Assembly: GCA_021324915.1 (NCBI GenBank)
Contig: JAJPIC010000021.1
Location: 1-32,693, forward strand
Direction: 5' to 3'
Length of the DNA: 32,693 bases
Source of the DNA: Beijerinckiaceae bacterium
Lineage (GTDB): Bacteria; Pseudomonadota; Alphaproteobacteria; Rhizobiales; Beijerinckiaceae
Shown here piece by piece: positions 24,665 through 32,597 of this stretch. Within the stretch, counting starts at the first letter, position 1; every line of letters begins with the position of its first letter. The translations under genes and the position numbers were made by a program. A model generated the notes under the pieces. That model saw nothing but the letters and a program-made list of their open reading frames with translations. It made no database searches and was not told the DNA's origin.

Positions 24665-25819
24665 CTATCGCGATGGCCAGGTCCACGCGGGTCTCTCATT
24701 GCCGCATACCGAGGTCTCGCCCAGTTCCTTCTCGAGCGCGATTTCGTTGAGCTCGGCGCTGGCGGCAATTGCCGACCTCAGGGCGGCCGCGTGCGTTACG
24801 ACAACGATCTGCGTTAGCTTCGCGGCCTCGACGATAAGGCGAGCCAGGGCCGGCAGCAGATCGGGATGGAGGCTCGTCTCCGGCTCGTTGAGGATCATCA
24901 ATTGCGGCGGGCGCGGCGAGAGAAGCGCTGCGGCAAGCAACAAATAGCGCAAAGTGCCGTCGGAAAGCTCGGCTGATTTCAATGGTCGCAGCAACCCCTG
25001 CTGGCGCATCTCGACCTCGAAATATCCATCCACGTTTACGACCTCGACCGCGGCGCCCGGAAAGGCATCTCCGATTGCGGCATCGAATGCCTCGTCATCG
25101 CCAATCTCGCGGATTGTCTCGACTGCCGCAGCAAGATCGGCTCCGTCGCTCGAAAGAACCGGCGTGTAAGTGCCGATCTGCGGACGGCGCGCCGGGGCAT
25201 CGCGATCGGTTCGCAAATGATCGTAGAAACGCCAGTCGCGCATGCGCTCGCGCAGCAGCAGAAGCTCCGGCGTTTCGCGCGGGTTGCTGCAATGCGTCAT
25301 CATACTGTCGAAGGGCGCGAGATTTTCAAGCACTCGGCGCCATTCGCCATTGTCGCCGCGGATGCGCACGCTGCGCCCGTTGCGCTGCGCGAAGACATTG
25401 CTGCGGCCGAGCGTCTCGCCCGTCCATTGCGCCTCAACCTTGATCTCGGGATCGCTAGAGAACATCGATGCGGATGGTATCGGTAGACCGAGGTCGATCG
25501 CATAGCCGTAATCATCGCCGGAAAAGCCGAGTTTCAAGGCCACCGAGGCCTTGCGCCTCGTCCCTTGGACCTCCTGTTCGCCGCGCTTCATTGCGCGGGA
25601 AAATGCTTCCGGCCCGGCCCATAGCGTCGAATTGAGCCCCCCTTCGGCGGCGAGCGATTGCACAATCCGGCCTTGGGCGATGTCGGCCAGCAAGCGCAGC
25701 GCGCGATAAAGGCTCGACTTGCCGCTGCCATTGGCACCGGTCACAACGTTCAACGCGCCGAGCGCAATCCGCACATCGCGCAGCGAACGATATCCGGCGA
25801 CCGCTATTTTCCTGATCAT
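24665..25819 (-). CDS. AAA family ATPase (RecF/OLD-like, AAA_21)
   Basis: A 384-residue ABC-type ATPase. The Walker A motif is GANGSGKSS (residues 28-36), the signature is ELSDGTLRYLLL, Walker B is LMILNEPETSLHPDL, and the H-loop is VVVTHAAAL. Walker B has Asn before Glu (LNEPE) instead of Asp, as in some related chromosomal ATPases. The coiled-coil arm is replaced by about 180 residues of mixed structure. There is no Toprim nuclease domain and no partner gene of the usual defence type. ATG 25819 opens on MIRKIAVAGYRSLRDVRI, typical for the family. Role unknown: DNA repair or metabolism is possible. Confidence 0.85.
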   Translation of the reverse strand: MIRKIAVAGYRSLRDVRIALGALNVVTGANGSGKSSLYRALRLLADIAQGRIVQSLAAEGGLNSTLWAGPEAFSRAMKRGEQEVQGTRRKASVALKLGFSGDDYGYAIDLGLPIPSASMFSSDPEIKVEAQWTGETLGRSNVFAQRNGRSVRIRGDNGEWRRVLENLAPFDSMMTHCSNPRETPELLLLRERMRDWRFYDHLRTDRDAPARRPQIGTYTPVLSSDGADLAAAVETIREIGDDEAFDAAIGDAFPGAAVEVVNVDGYFEVEMRQQGLLRPLKSAELSDGTLRYLLLAAALLSPRPPQLMILNEPETSLHPDLLPALARLIVEAAKLTQIVVVTHAAALRSAIAASAELNEIALEKELGETSVCGNERPAWTWPSR

Positions 25820-25920
25820 GAGGCGCGTGTCGGTTTCGAGCGCGTGGAGTTTTTCATCCTACCAGCACGCCGCCCGATCGGCACGATGCACTCGAACATG
25901 CCCGAGCGCTGACCACGTCC

Positions 25921-26082
25921 TCAGCCGCCCAATCCTTCCGACGGCAGTTTCTTGATCAGCGCTTCTATCGCGTTGAGCATGGTCCTATCTGTCTCTTGCT
26001 TTCGCGCGCGCAGCGTGGCCTCGATATATTCCAGCAGATTTCGACACTCGACCAGAAGCTGAAAATTCTCCTGTTCGGTCAT
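25921..26082 (-). CDS. 53-residue conserved-looking small protein
   Basis: Reads MTEQENFQLLVECRNLLEYI, then EATLRARKQETDRTMLNAIE and ALIKKLPSEGLGG. It is soluble, strongly helical and heptad-like (leucines and isoleucines at regular spacing), with one cysteine. ATG 26082 follows GGGAGGATGCC, a strong ribosome site. It lies between the phasin terminator and the AAA ATPase, on the same strand, 101 bp before the ATPase start, so the two may be cotranscribed. Not recognised; too short for most automatic callers. Confidence 0.7.
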   Translation of the reverse strand: MTEQENFQLLVECRNLLEYIEATLRARKQETDRTMLNAIEALIKKLPSEGLGG

Positions 26083-26135
26083 GGCATCCTCCCAATCGCG
26101 GCAATCGCGCGCCGCTTATTGGGTCTTAGCTAAGC

Positions 26136-26165
26136 AAAAGGCTCGACCCCGGGTCGAGCCTTTTT
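26136..26165. terminator. Intrinsic terminator between phasin and the 53-residue gene
   Basis: AAAAGGCTCGACCC / GGGTCGAGCCTTTT is a near-perfect self-complementary sequence with T-runs on both strands. It stands 21 bp beyond the phasin stop (minus strand) and should end that transcript. Confidence 0.9.
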
Positions 26166-26186
26166 CACCGAGCGGTGGAAGAAGGA

Positions 26187-26570
26187 TCAGGCAACCTTGC
26201 CGGTCTTGGCCACGACCGCCGGCTTAATGGCGACCGCGGCGCTCGGCTGAAGCTTGCCAAAAGCGCTCTCGAACGGCTTGAAAGCCTCTTTGACAAAGCC
26301 CGTCGAAAGATCGGAGAGCTTGGTGGCTTCCGCGACTGCGGTTTCATAGGCCGATTTCAGGTAATCGGATTGGATCTCGATCGCCTGGTCGAGCGATTTC
26401 GCACCGAGGATTTCATCGATGTAAGCCGAATAGCTCTCGATCGACTTTTTCGAGGCGTCGGTCGCCTCGGCGATGATCATCTGGACGTTTTTTGCCAGAG
26501 TAGCGGTAACCGAAGTCGCGCTCTCGAGCTGTTCCTTGCCGAAATTGAGATATGTCCAATTCGCACTCAT
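26187..26570 (-). CDS. Phasin family protein
   Basis: A 127-residue helical protein that coats polyhydroxyalkanoate granules or, in some species, acts in stress or membrane roles. The phasin domain is visible from NWTYLNFGKEQLESATSVTATLAKNVQ through DASKKSIESYSAYIDEILGAKSLDQAIEIQSDYLKSAYETAV to a hydrophobic, Lys/Ala-rich tail. The start is ATG 26570 (MSANWTYLNF), seven bases after GGAG; the open frame to 26660 is not used in relatives. A strong terminator follows. No PHA synthase is in the window, so involvement in granules is inferred from the family only. Confidence 0.9.
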   Translation of the reverse strand: MSANWTYLNFGKEQLESATSVTATLAKNVQMIIAEATDASKKSIESYSAYIDEILGAKSLDQAIEIQSDYLKSAYETAVAEATKLSDLSTGFVKEAFKPFESAFGKLQPSAAVAIKPAVVAKTGKVA

Positions 26571-26752
26571 GTTCGTGCTCCAAGAATGGCCCAGGGGGTC
26601 CCGCGCAGCCTTATTGGTGCGCCGCACAATCTCTATGCTGCATCGCACAACGAAATGCAAGGACTATTTCGCCGAAATAGGTCGATACCCGGCAAAAATT
26701 GATCAGGAGCGCGTTTCATGCTGATCTGCTCGGCGCGATCCGGAGCCGGCAC

Positions 26753-27466
26753 ATGCGCGCGGTTGAGACCTTCTGCAATTGCGGCGGAACGCACGAAGGA
26801 CCGAACGGCCCCTCGCGCCGCACGTTCCTATGCACCGGCCTTGCAGGTCTTGCCGCCGCAAGGCTGGGAGGTCCCTCCCCTGCGCGCGCGCAGAGCACGT
26901 TCACGCCCGACGTTGCCTTGAAGGCTCTGCTCGACGGCAATAAGCGTTTCGTCGATCATAAACTCACGCTGTTCGACGAAGACCTTGCGATCCTGAAGCA
27001 GAATGCCGTCGCCAAGCAGGAGCCATTCGCCGCCGTCCTCTCCTGCGCCGACTCGCGCGTACCGGTCGAGCTCGTTTTCGACCAAAGCATCGGGCATATT
27101 TTCGTTACGCGCGTCGCCGGCAATCTCGCTTCCCCGGAGATCATCGCGAGCCTGGAATATGGCGCGGCGGTACTGGGCACCAAGGTGATCCTCGTGCTCG
27201 GCCACGCCAATTGCGGCGCGGTGAAAGCGGCGCTCGAGGGCAAGAGCGTGCCGGGGCAGATCAGCGCGCTCTATGCCGCCTTGCGCCCGGCGGTCGACGC
27301 TTCGGGCGGCGATCTCGAGGCGGCGATCAAGGCCAATGCGAAAATCCAGGCGCATCTCCTTGCGACCGCTTCTCCCGTGCTCGCGGGCCTCGTCAAGCAG
27401 GGCCAGGTGAAGGTCGTCGCCGGCTTTTACGCGCTCGACACCGGCAATGTGACGCTGCTCGACTGA
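26753..27466 (+). CDS. Tat-exported beta-class carbonic anhydrase
   Basis: Converts CO2 and water to bicarbonate and a proton, here probably in the periplasm. The Tat signal PSRRTFLCTGLAGLAAARLGG (twin arginine) is preceded by a cysteine-rich lead (FCNCGG). The zinc ligands fit the beta-class pattern: C98 and D100 in SCADSRVP, H151 and C154 in GHANCGAV. RVAGNLASPEIIASLEYGA and YALDTGNVTLLD are also typical. ATG 26753 follows GGAG by eight bases. The protein has 237 residues. The C-terminal part of the domain is complete. Confidence 0.93.
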   Translation: MRAVETFCNCGGTHEGPNGPSRRTFLCTGLAGLAAARLGGPSPARAQSTFTPDVALKALLDGNKRFVDHKLTLFDEDLAILKQNAVAKQEPFAAVLSCADSRVPVELVFDQSIGHIFVTRVAGNLASPEIIASLEYGAAVLGTKVILVLGHANCGAVKAALEGKSVPGQISALYAALRPAVDASGGDLEAAIKANAKIQAHLLATASPVLAGLVKQGQVKVVAGFYALDTGNVTLLD

Positions 27467-27594
27467 ACGCACGCCCTCCTCGGCGAGCGATCCGCGCCGC
27501 TCCCTTCCCGAAGAATGGGTTTGCCGGCAAAATGGCCGCGAACGTCGCATGCCGTTCGCTCCGCATTTGCATAAATTAGAGAGGGAGATCGCCA

Positions 27595-27936
27595 ATGAGG
27601 CACTGGGCACTGATCTTATCTTTTGCGTCGTTTTTATCGGTCTGTTTCGCGGCGCAATCCTATGCGGCCCCTTATGAAATGGCGATGGTGCCGCCGGCGG
27701 CGACCTATGGTCCGAGCTATTTCCGCATCGATGTGGAAACCGGGGAAGTCATGTCGGTATCGGGCGGCCAATATTCCCGAACGACCGATGCGACCCCGCT
27801 CCCGCCCGGCGATTACCATCTCTTCCCGCAAGTAGATCAAAAGGGAACGTGGTGGCTCTACAGAATGGATTCCAAAACCGGCCGGACCTGGTTCTTGCTC
27901 AACAATGCGTGGAGCGAAGTCTCGCCGCCGAAATGA
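27595..27936 (+). CDS. Small secreted protein, unknown
   Basis: A 113-residue protein with signal peptide (MRHWALILSFASFLSVCFAA, then QSYAAPY). The mature part resembles short periplasmic beta-rich proteins: PSYFRIDVETGEVMSVSGGQYSRT, YHLFPQVDQKGTWWLYRMDSKTGRTWFLLNNAWSEV. The repeated aromatic 'RIDVETGE / RMDSKTGR W' pattern suggests a two-repeat structure seen in some rhizobial hypothetical proteins. ATG 27595 follows GAGGGAG. It converges with the SDR gene. Confidence 0.72.
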   Translation: MRHWALILSFASFLSVCFAAQSYAAPYEMAMVPPAATYGPSYFRIDVETGEVMSVSGGQYSRTTDATPLPPGDYHLFPQVDQKGTWWLYRMDSKTGRTWFLLNNAWSEVSPPK

Positions 27937-27999
27937 AAGTCGCCATGGCACCCTCACAGGGACCCTTGATAGCAATCGCCCGGTCGTCAAATCGCGTCG

Positions 28000-28022
28000 A
28001 TGCGCGGATCAAATCCGCGCAT
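28000..28022. repeat. 10-bp perfect hairpin with CAA loop
   Basis: ATGCGCGGAT, CAA, ATCCGCGCAT. This matches a short palindrome scattered in Rhizobiales genomes (type 'GCGGATCAAATCCGCGCATGAC'). It lies in the gap between two convergent genes and may end transcription, although neither side has a T-run. Confidence 0.7.
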
Positions 28023-28059
28023 GACATCGGCCCGCTCCTTCGGCAAGCCTCAAGAGCTC

Positions 28060-28827
28060 TCATTTGCGCGCACGGCGCAATGCCGCGTCGAGGGTGGGGA
28101 GTTTCAGCGCGTAAGGCAGACAGCGGACGAATTTCGAAATCGCGGCGAGCTGCCAAGGAAAGGCGATTTCAAACTTGCCGTTCTCGAAGCCGTTGCAAAT
28201 GAGGCGCGCAGCATCCTCGACTTCCATCAGGAACGGCATTTTGAATTCGCTTTCTTGATCGGTCATAGGCGTCCGCACGAAGCCCGGGCAGACGACCTGG
28301 ATCGTAAGTCCCTGCTCCGCGTATTGGAGCGCCAGCACCTCGGCCATATAGATCAGCGCCGCTTTGGAGGATCCATAGGCCAGCGAGCCCCGCAGGCCGT
28401 TATAGCCGGCAAGCGAGGCGTTGAGCGCGATTTGGCCGCGGCCGCGCGCCGTCATTGCGGCGATGAGCGGCTGAAGGCAGTTCACCGTGCCGCCGACATT
28501 GATTGCGTGGGTCTCGGCAATCACCGCGGCATCGAAGCCTTTCCGCTCGGCCGGAAGAAAGGCGCCGGCATTGAGAAAGGCGAGCGCAATCGGTCCGAGC
28601 TCCGCCTCGACCCTCGCGACGAGGGCGGCCATATCGGGCCGCCGCGTCACGTCGCCGGGAAAGGCGAAAATTTGCGGCGAGGCAATTTCCTTCAAAATTC
28701 CGGCGCGCCGCGCTGTGATTGCGACGCGAAAGCCGCGCTTTGCGAGCTCGAGCGCCGTCGCCCGGCCGATCCCGGAACTTGCTCCGGTCACAAAAGCGAT
28801 GCCGTCCCGAGGGGTTGCGCGAAACAT
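28060..28827 (-). CDS. Short-chain dehydrogenase/reductase
   Basis: NAD(P)-dependent oxidoreductase, 255 residues. The nucleotide motif is TGASSGIGRA near the N-terminus, with ARR suggesting NADPH preference. Other SDR markers are NAGAFLP (NAG), a serine in LNASLAGYNG and the catalytic YGSSK, followed by VVCPGFVRTPMT. Substrate not predictable. ATG 28827 (MFRATPRDGIAF) follows GGGGAT by six bases; an upstream start at 28887 is not supported. Divergent from the cysteine synthase gene. Confidence 0.9.
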   Translation of the reverse strand: MFRATPRDGIAFVTGASSGIGRATALELAKRGFRVAITARRAGILKEIASPQIFAFPGDVTRRPDMAALVARVEAELGPIALAFLNAGAFLPAERKGFDAAVIAETHAINVGGTVNCLQPLIAAMTARGRGQIALNASLAGYNGLRGSLAYGSSKAALIYMAEVLALQYAEQGLTIQVVCPGFVRTPMTDQESEFKMPFLMEVEDAARLICNGFENGKFEIAFPWQLAAISKFVRCLPYALKLPTLDAALRRARK

Positions 28828-28905
28828 GACCGATCCCCAGCCGCCGGCTCGACAGGCCGCCGCGCTCGCCTCTATATAGCCCAGCAAATTTCATTGGAAT
28901 TCAGA

Positions 28906-29931
28906 ATGGCAGAAAACGTCATCGAGGCCATAGGCAGAACCCCCTTAATCAAGCTGCGGCGCGCGTCTGAAGAAACCGGTTGCGCTATCTACGGCAAAGC
29001 CGAATTCATGAACCCGGGCGGCTCGATCAAGGACCGCGCCGCGCTTGCCATTGTCGCCGATGCAGTCAATCGCGGTGCGCTGAAGCGCGGCGGCATCATT
29101 GTCGAGGGCACCGCCGGGAACACCGGCATTGGCCTCGCTCTCGTCGCCAATGCGCTCGGCTACCGGACCGTGATCGTCATTCCCGATACGCAGAGCCAGG
29201 AAAAGAAGGACATGTTGCGCCTGCAAGGCGCCGAACTCATCGAGGTCCCTGCCGTCCCTTATTCCGATCCGAATAATTACGTGAAGCTTTCGGGCCGGCT
29301 TGCCGAACGGCTCGCCAAAGAGACTCCGGAAGGGGCGATCTGGGCCAATCAATTCGACAATGTCGCCAATCGCCAAGGGCATTTCGAGACCACGGGACCC
29401 GAGATCTGGGCCGATACCGACGGCAAGATCGATGGATTCGTCTGCTCGGTCGGAACGGGCGGGACGCTTGCCGGGGTCGGCATGGCGTTGAAAGCCAAGA
29501 ACCCGAATGTGAAGATCGCGCTGGCCGATCCGATGGGCGCCGCGCTCTATGCCTATTACACAAAGGGCGAACTTAAATCCGAAGGCTCGTCCATCACCGA
29601 GGGCATCGGACAGGGGCGCATCACGGCCAATCTCGAAGGCGCGCCGGTCGATCTCGCGTTCCAAGTGACCGACGAAGACGCCCTTCCGCCACTCTTCGAT
29701 CTTGCCGAACAAGAAGGGCTGTTGCTCGGCGGCTCGTCCGGAATCAATCTCGTTGGCGCAATCAGGCTCGCGGAGGCTTTGGGGCCTGGACATACGATCG
29801 TGACGATCCTCGCCGATTCCGGCGCGCGCTATCTCTCGAAACTCTATAATCCGGAGTTCCTGCGCTCAAAAAATCTGCCAGTTCCTTCCTGGCTCGGCCG
29901 TCCGGTTTCCATCGAACCGGATTATGTCTAG
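28906..29931 (+). CDS. cysK: Cysteine synthase A-like PLP enzyme
   Basis: Condenses O-acetylserine with sulfide to L-cysteine. The 341-residue protein is a fold-type II PLP enzyme: MAENVIEAIGRTPLIKL, the PLP lysine in GGSIKDRAAL, phosphate-binding EGTAGNTGIGLAL and VGTGGTLAGVG. It is of the longer type found in alphaproteobacteria, with LYNPEFLRSKNLPVPSWL at the end. The Asn loop motif EGTAGNTG fits O-acetylserine sulfhydrylase over serine-type enzymes. Start ATG 28906, after GGAATTCA; the frame is open back to 28000, but that is the reverse of the SDR gene. Five repeats follow, then sseA. Confidence 0.93.
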   Translation: MAENVIEAIGRTPLIKLRRASEETGCAIYGKAEFMNPGGSIKDRAALAIVADAVNRGALKRGGIIVEGTAGNTGIGLALVANALGYRTVIVIPDTQSQEKKDMLRLQGAELIEVPAVPYSDPNNYVKLSGRLAERLAKETPEGAIWANQFDNVANRQGHFETTGPEIWADTDGKIDGFVCSVGTGGTLAGVGMALKAKNPNVKIALADPMGAALYAYYTKGELKSEGSSITEGIGQGRITANLEGAPVDLAFQVTDEDALPPLFDLAEQEGLLLGGSSGINLVGAIRLAEALGPGHTIVTILADSGARYLSKLYNPEFLRSKNLPVPSWLGRPVSIEPDYV

Positions 29932-29932
29932 C

Positions 29933-30199
29933 GCATGATCCGGAAAAGTGGGTACCGGTTTTCCGATAAGATCATGCGCAAACAAAAAGCATGATCCGGA
30001 AAAGTGGGTACCGGTTTTCCGATAAGATCATGCGCAAACAAAAAGCATGATCCGGAAAAGTGGACACCGGTTTTCCGACAAGATCATGCGCAAACAAAAA
30101 GCATGATCCGGAAAAGTGGACACCGGTTTTCCGGCAAGATCATGCGCAAACAAAAAGCATGATCCGGAAAGTGGACACCGGTTTTCCGGCAGATCCGGC
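29933..30199. repeat. Five tandem copies of the 45-bp palindrome (family A)
   Basis: Units lie at 29933-29977, 29989-30033, 30045-30089, 30101-30145 and 30157-30199, with a period of 56 bp and identical GCAAACAAAAA-type spacers. The first two have the centre GTGGGTACCGG, the other three GTGGACACCGG. The last copy lost a base in its left arm and part of its right arm. It separates cysK from sseA and starts two bases after the cysK stop. Confidence 0.95.
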
Positions 30200-30243
30200 T
30201 CAATACATCTCGATGCGCCCGCCAAAAGCTAGAATGGGATCTC

Positions 30244-31086
30244 ATGATGAATTCGCAATTCTTCGTCTCGACCGAGTGGCTGGCCGACCATTTGCGCGAT
30301 CCCGATCTTGCGGTGATCGATGGCACCTTCTTCGTGCCTGACGAAGGCCGCAACGCATTGGCCGAATATCGGGCCGAACATATTCCCGGCGCCGTTTTCT
30401 TCGATATCGATGCGATTGCGGATAAAACCACGGACCTGCCGCATATGGTACCGAAGCCGGAGGACTTCGCCGCAGCCATGCAGCAACTCGGCGTCGGCAA
30501 CCAGATGCCGATCGTCGTCTACGACAATGCAGGTCTGCAAGGTAGCGCCCGCGTCTGGTGGACGCTCAAGCTTTTTGGTGCGGCGAATGTGAAAGTGCTC
30601 GCGGGCGGCCTGCCGAAATGGAAAGCGGAAGGACGCCCGCTCGAACACGGCGATGTGAAGCGAAGCCCACGCGAATTTGTGGTCAAATTCGACGCGAGCT
30701 GGCTCGCCAGTCTCGAAAAAGTAAAGCGCGCCGCGGCTGAAGGTTCGGCGCAGATCGTCGATGCGCGATCTGCCGCGCGTTTCCACGGCGAAGCACCCGA
30801 GCCGCGTCCCGGCGTACGCAGCGGGCATATTCCGGGCAGCTTCAGCCTGCCCTGGCGCGAAATCGCCGAGAACGGGGAATTGCGCTCGGCGCAAGAGATC
30901 GCCGCTTCGTTCGCCAAAGCCGGCGTCGACCTCGAAAAGCCGGTCGTGACGGCCTGCGGATCAGGCGTGACGGCTGCAATTCTCTTTCTTGCACTCCAGG
31001 CAACCGGCAAGACGGATGTCGCCCTTTACGACGGATCTTGGGCGGAATGGGGCGCGCGAAAGGACCTTCCGGTCGAAAAGAATTGA
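30244..31086 (+). CDS. sseA: 3-mercaptopyruvate sulfurtransferase
   Basis: Transfers sulfur from 3-mercaptopyruvate to thiol acceptors or cyanide. Two rhodanese domains are present: the first, inactive, with [24 protein letters not shown] and [11 protein letters not shown]; the second with [27 protein letters not shown] and the active loop [11 protein letters not shown] (cysteine near residue 238). CGSGVTA is the mercaptopyruvate type rather than the rhodanese CRxGxR. The protein has 280 residues. ATG 30244 or ATG 30247 could be the start; GGGA lies five bases before the first. It follows cysK and a repeat array, so a sulfur-metabolism link is natural. Confidence 0.93.
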   Translation: MMNSQFFVSTEWLADHLRDPDLAVIDGTFFVPDEGRNALAEYRAEHIPGAVFFDIDAIADKTTDLPHMVPKPEDFAAAMQQLGVGNQMPIVVYDNAGLQGSARVWWTLKLFGAANVKVLAGGLPKWKAEGRPLEHGDVKRSPREFVVKFDASWLASLEKVKRAAAEGSAQIVDARSAARFHGEAPEPRPGVRSGHIPGSFSLPWREIAENGELRSAQEIAASFAKAGVDLEKPVVTACGSGVTAAILFLALQATGKTDVALYDGSWAEWGARKDLPVEKN

Positions 31087-31262
31087 AGGCGAAACGCGAA
31101 CTTGGCGACGCCGATGTAAGCTTGCCGATTTCCGGAATTTTTCGCGCCTGCGCGTCCGTTATGACATCGCCCGGAGGCACAGAAAAATTGCCGCTCGCCG
31201 GTAAAGCGCTTGACGGACCGGGTGGTCGCGCTACCATAGACTTACAGTGGCGATTCACTTGA
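31083..31262 (+). CDS. Possible 59-residue protein coupled to sseA (doubtful)
   Basis: A TTG at 31083 overlaps the sseA stop (TTGA) and opens [20 protein letters not shown], later [20 protein letters not shown] and ending DLQWRFT. The stop is at 31260-31262. GAAAAG precedes the start. The composition is protein-like, but no family is recognised and the region could equally be non-coding or an eroded gene. Confidence 0.3.
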   Translation: MKAKRELGDADVSLPISGIFRACASVMTSPGGTEKLPLAGKALDGPGGRATIDLQWRFT

Positions 31263-31505
31263 AACGACTGGAAGTTTTGAGTGTCTCGCGCTGGGGAACG
31301 TTCGGCGACCGCCGGGCGTTGTTCGATTCCTTCGCGGTGCAATGCCGCCTCTGATCTCCTGAGGAATCGGACCGGTTGGATCTGTCCCCGATGTCTCCCT
31401 GCTTGGGAGTACCGATCTGCTCATTCCGGATTGAGGACGGTGTGCTCGCGCGGGCAGCCGACGTTCGGAAAAGGATCAACCATCGAGAGCTCAGGAGTGA
31501 CTACC
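31263..31505. other. 243-bp leader region
   Basis: Holds the EcfG-type promoter (31295-31320) and about 180 bases of untranslated leader before ATG 31506. Counting the doubtful 59-residue frame as non-coding, the gap is 419 bp (31087-31505). No other feature was recognised. Confidence 0.5.
31295..31320 (+). promoter_or_regulatory. EcfG-type general stress response promoter
   Basis: GGAAC (31295-31299), 17-base spacer, CGTT (31317-31320): an exact match to the GGAAC-N16/17-CGTT promoter recognised by the sigma factor EcfG in alphaproteobacteria. It is about 180 bp upstream of the gene at 31506, on its strand. GGAAC occurs elsewhere in the window without a partner -10 box at the right distance as far as I checked. 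Confidence 0.62.
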
Positions 31506-31880
31506 ATGTGTGACTATTCACTGGAAATGTACGCCTCAAGGCCGGCGCGCGAAGCCGAAAGATATGTGACGACCCGCTTCCCGTCGGGGAGCATCGGGCT
31601 CGCTTCTCCCGGCGATTGCACGACCGCCGTTTGCGTCCAGTATGACACGCGCCTCAAGCTCGAGAACATCTCAAACGACCTGCAGACCCGCCTCGGCGTC
31701 AAGCCGGAAGAGGAAGTGGTCTTCGCTCGGCTCGAGCACGGCGCTTATCGCGACGGGATCCGGTTCGGCAACGGCAAGGAAGTTTCCCTGCAATTGCTCG
31801 GCTCGGGCGTCGGCGTGACTCTTGTCGACACGGCCAAAAAGGCCGCCGAGCGCAGCCAGGTTCTGGAACACATCGACTGA
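31506..31880 (+). CDS. Conserved hypothetical protein (MCDYSL family)
   Basis: A 124-residue soluble protein with no signal peptide or membrane segment. It begins MCDYSLEMYASRPAREAERY, a start shared by a group of short Rhizobiales hypothetical proteins (from memory). It is beta-rich (FPSGSIGLASPGDCTTAVCVQYDTRLKLENI) and ends in DTAKKAAERSQVLEHID. Three cysteines are present. ATG 31506 follows AGGAG by eight bases. The upstream frame to 31281 is not used. The promoter match suggests stress induction; role unknown. A terminator follows 53 bp downstream. Confidence 0.78.
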   Translation: MCDYSLEMYASRPAREAERYVTTRFPSGSIGLASPGDCTTAVCVQYDTRLKLENISNDLQTRLGVKPEEEVVFARLEHGAYRDGIRFGNGKEVSLQLLGSGVGVTLVDTAKKAAERSQVLEHID

Positions 31881-31932
31881 TCTGAAGCCGGCGAGAAAAC
31901 GCTCGGCCCGCACAGCATAGTCGCACGACAGT

Positions 31933-31967
31933 CGGCACCGGCCCCTCGGGTCGGTGCCGTTTATTTT
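31933..31967 (+). terminator. Intrinsic terminator
   Basis: CGGCACCGGCCC - CTC - GGGTCGGTGCCG (12 pairs, one G-U) is followed by TTTATTTT. It ends the transcript of the preceding gene 53 bp after its stop and isolates glnB. Confidence 0.92.
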
Positions 31968-32042
31968 GGGCAGTTCCGCAGTTCCGGCCGCGCGGCAATT
32001 TGGGCCGAGGGCGCGGCCCGGGATGGCCTGTCCTGCCCTCCT

Positions 32043-32062
32043 GCGGCATTGCCGCCTTTTTT
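32043..32062 (+). terminator. Small terminator-like hairpin upstream of glnB
   Basis: GCGGC - ATT - GCCGC followed by CTTTTTT. A 5-bp stem is weak; with the strong terminator at 31933 it may be redundant, or it may be part of the glnB control region. Confidence 0.35.
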
Positions 32063-32077
32063 GCGTGGCGGTTTAGC

Positions 32078-32489
<412 letters not shown>

Positions 32490-32597
32490 GATGTGATCCT
32501 GGGCGCGGGCGCGCATTGTGAGATCCGCCGGCCGTCTCAAACCGAGGGCGGCGGGGCAATACCGAGCTTATTTTTCCAGCCAACTCGAGGGCAAGAC

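Noticed and set aside
24665-26570. Phage or abortive-infection island
   Set aside because: The ATPase lacks nuclease or toxin partners, and neighbours (phasin, carbonic anhydrase) are ordinary chromosomal genes with similar composition.
28000-28905. Large N-terminal extension of the cysteine synthase
   Set aside because: The extension is the reverse of the SDR gene, which has full catalytic motifs; MAENVIEAIGRTPLI is the normal start.
29933-30199. CRISPR array
   Set aside because: The periodic units are palindromic 45-mers and the spacers are only about 11 bases and nearly identical to each other. CRISPR spacers are longer and unique, and no cas gene is near.
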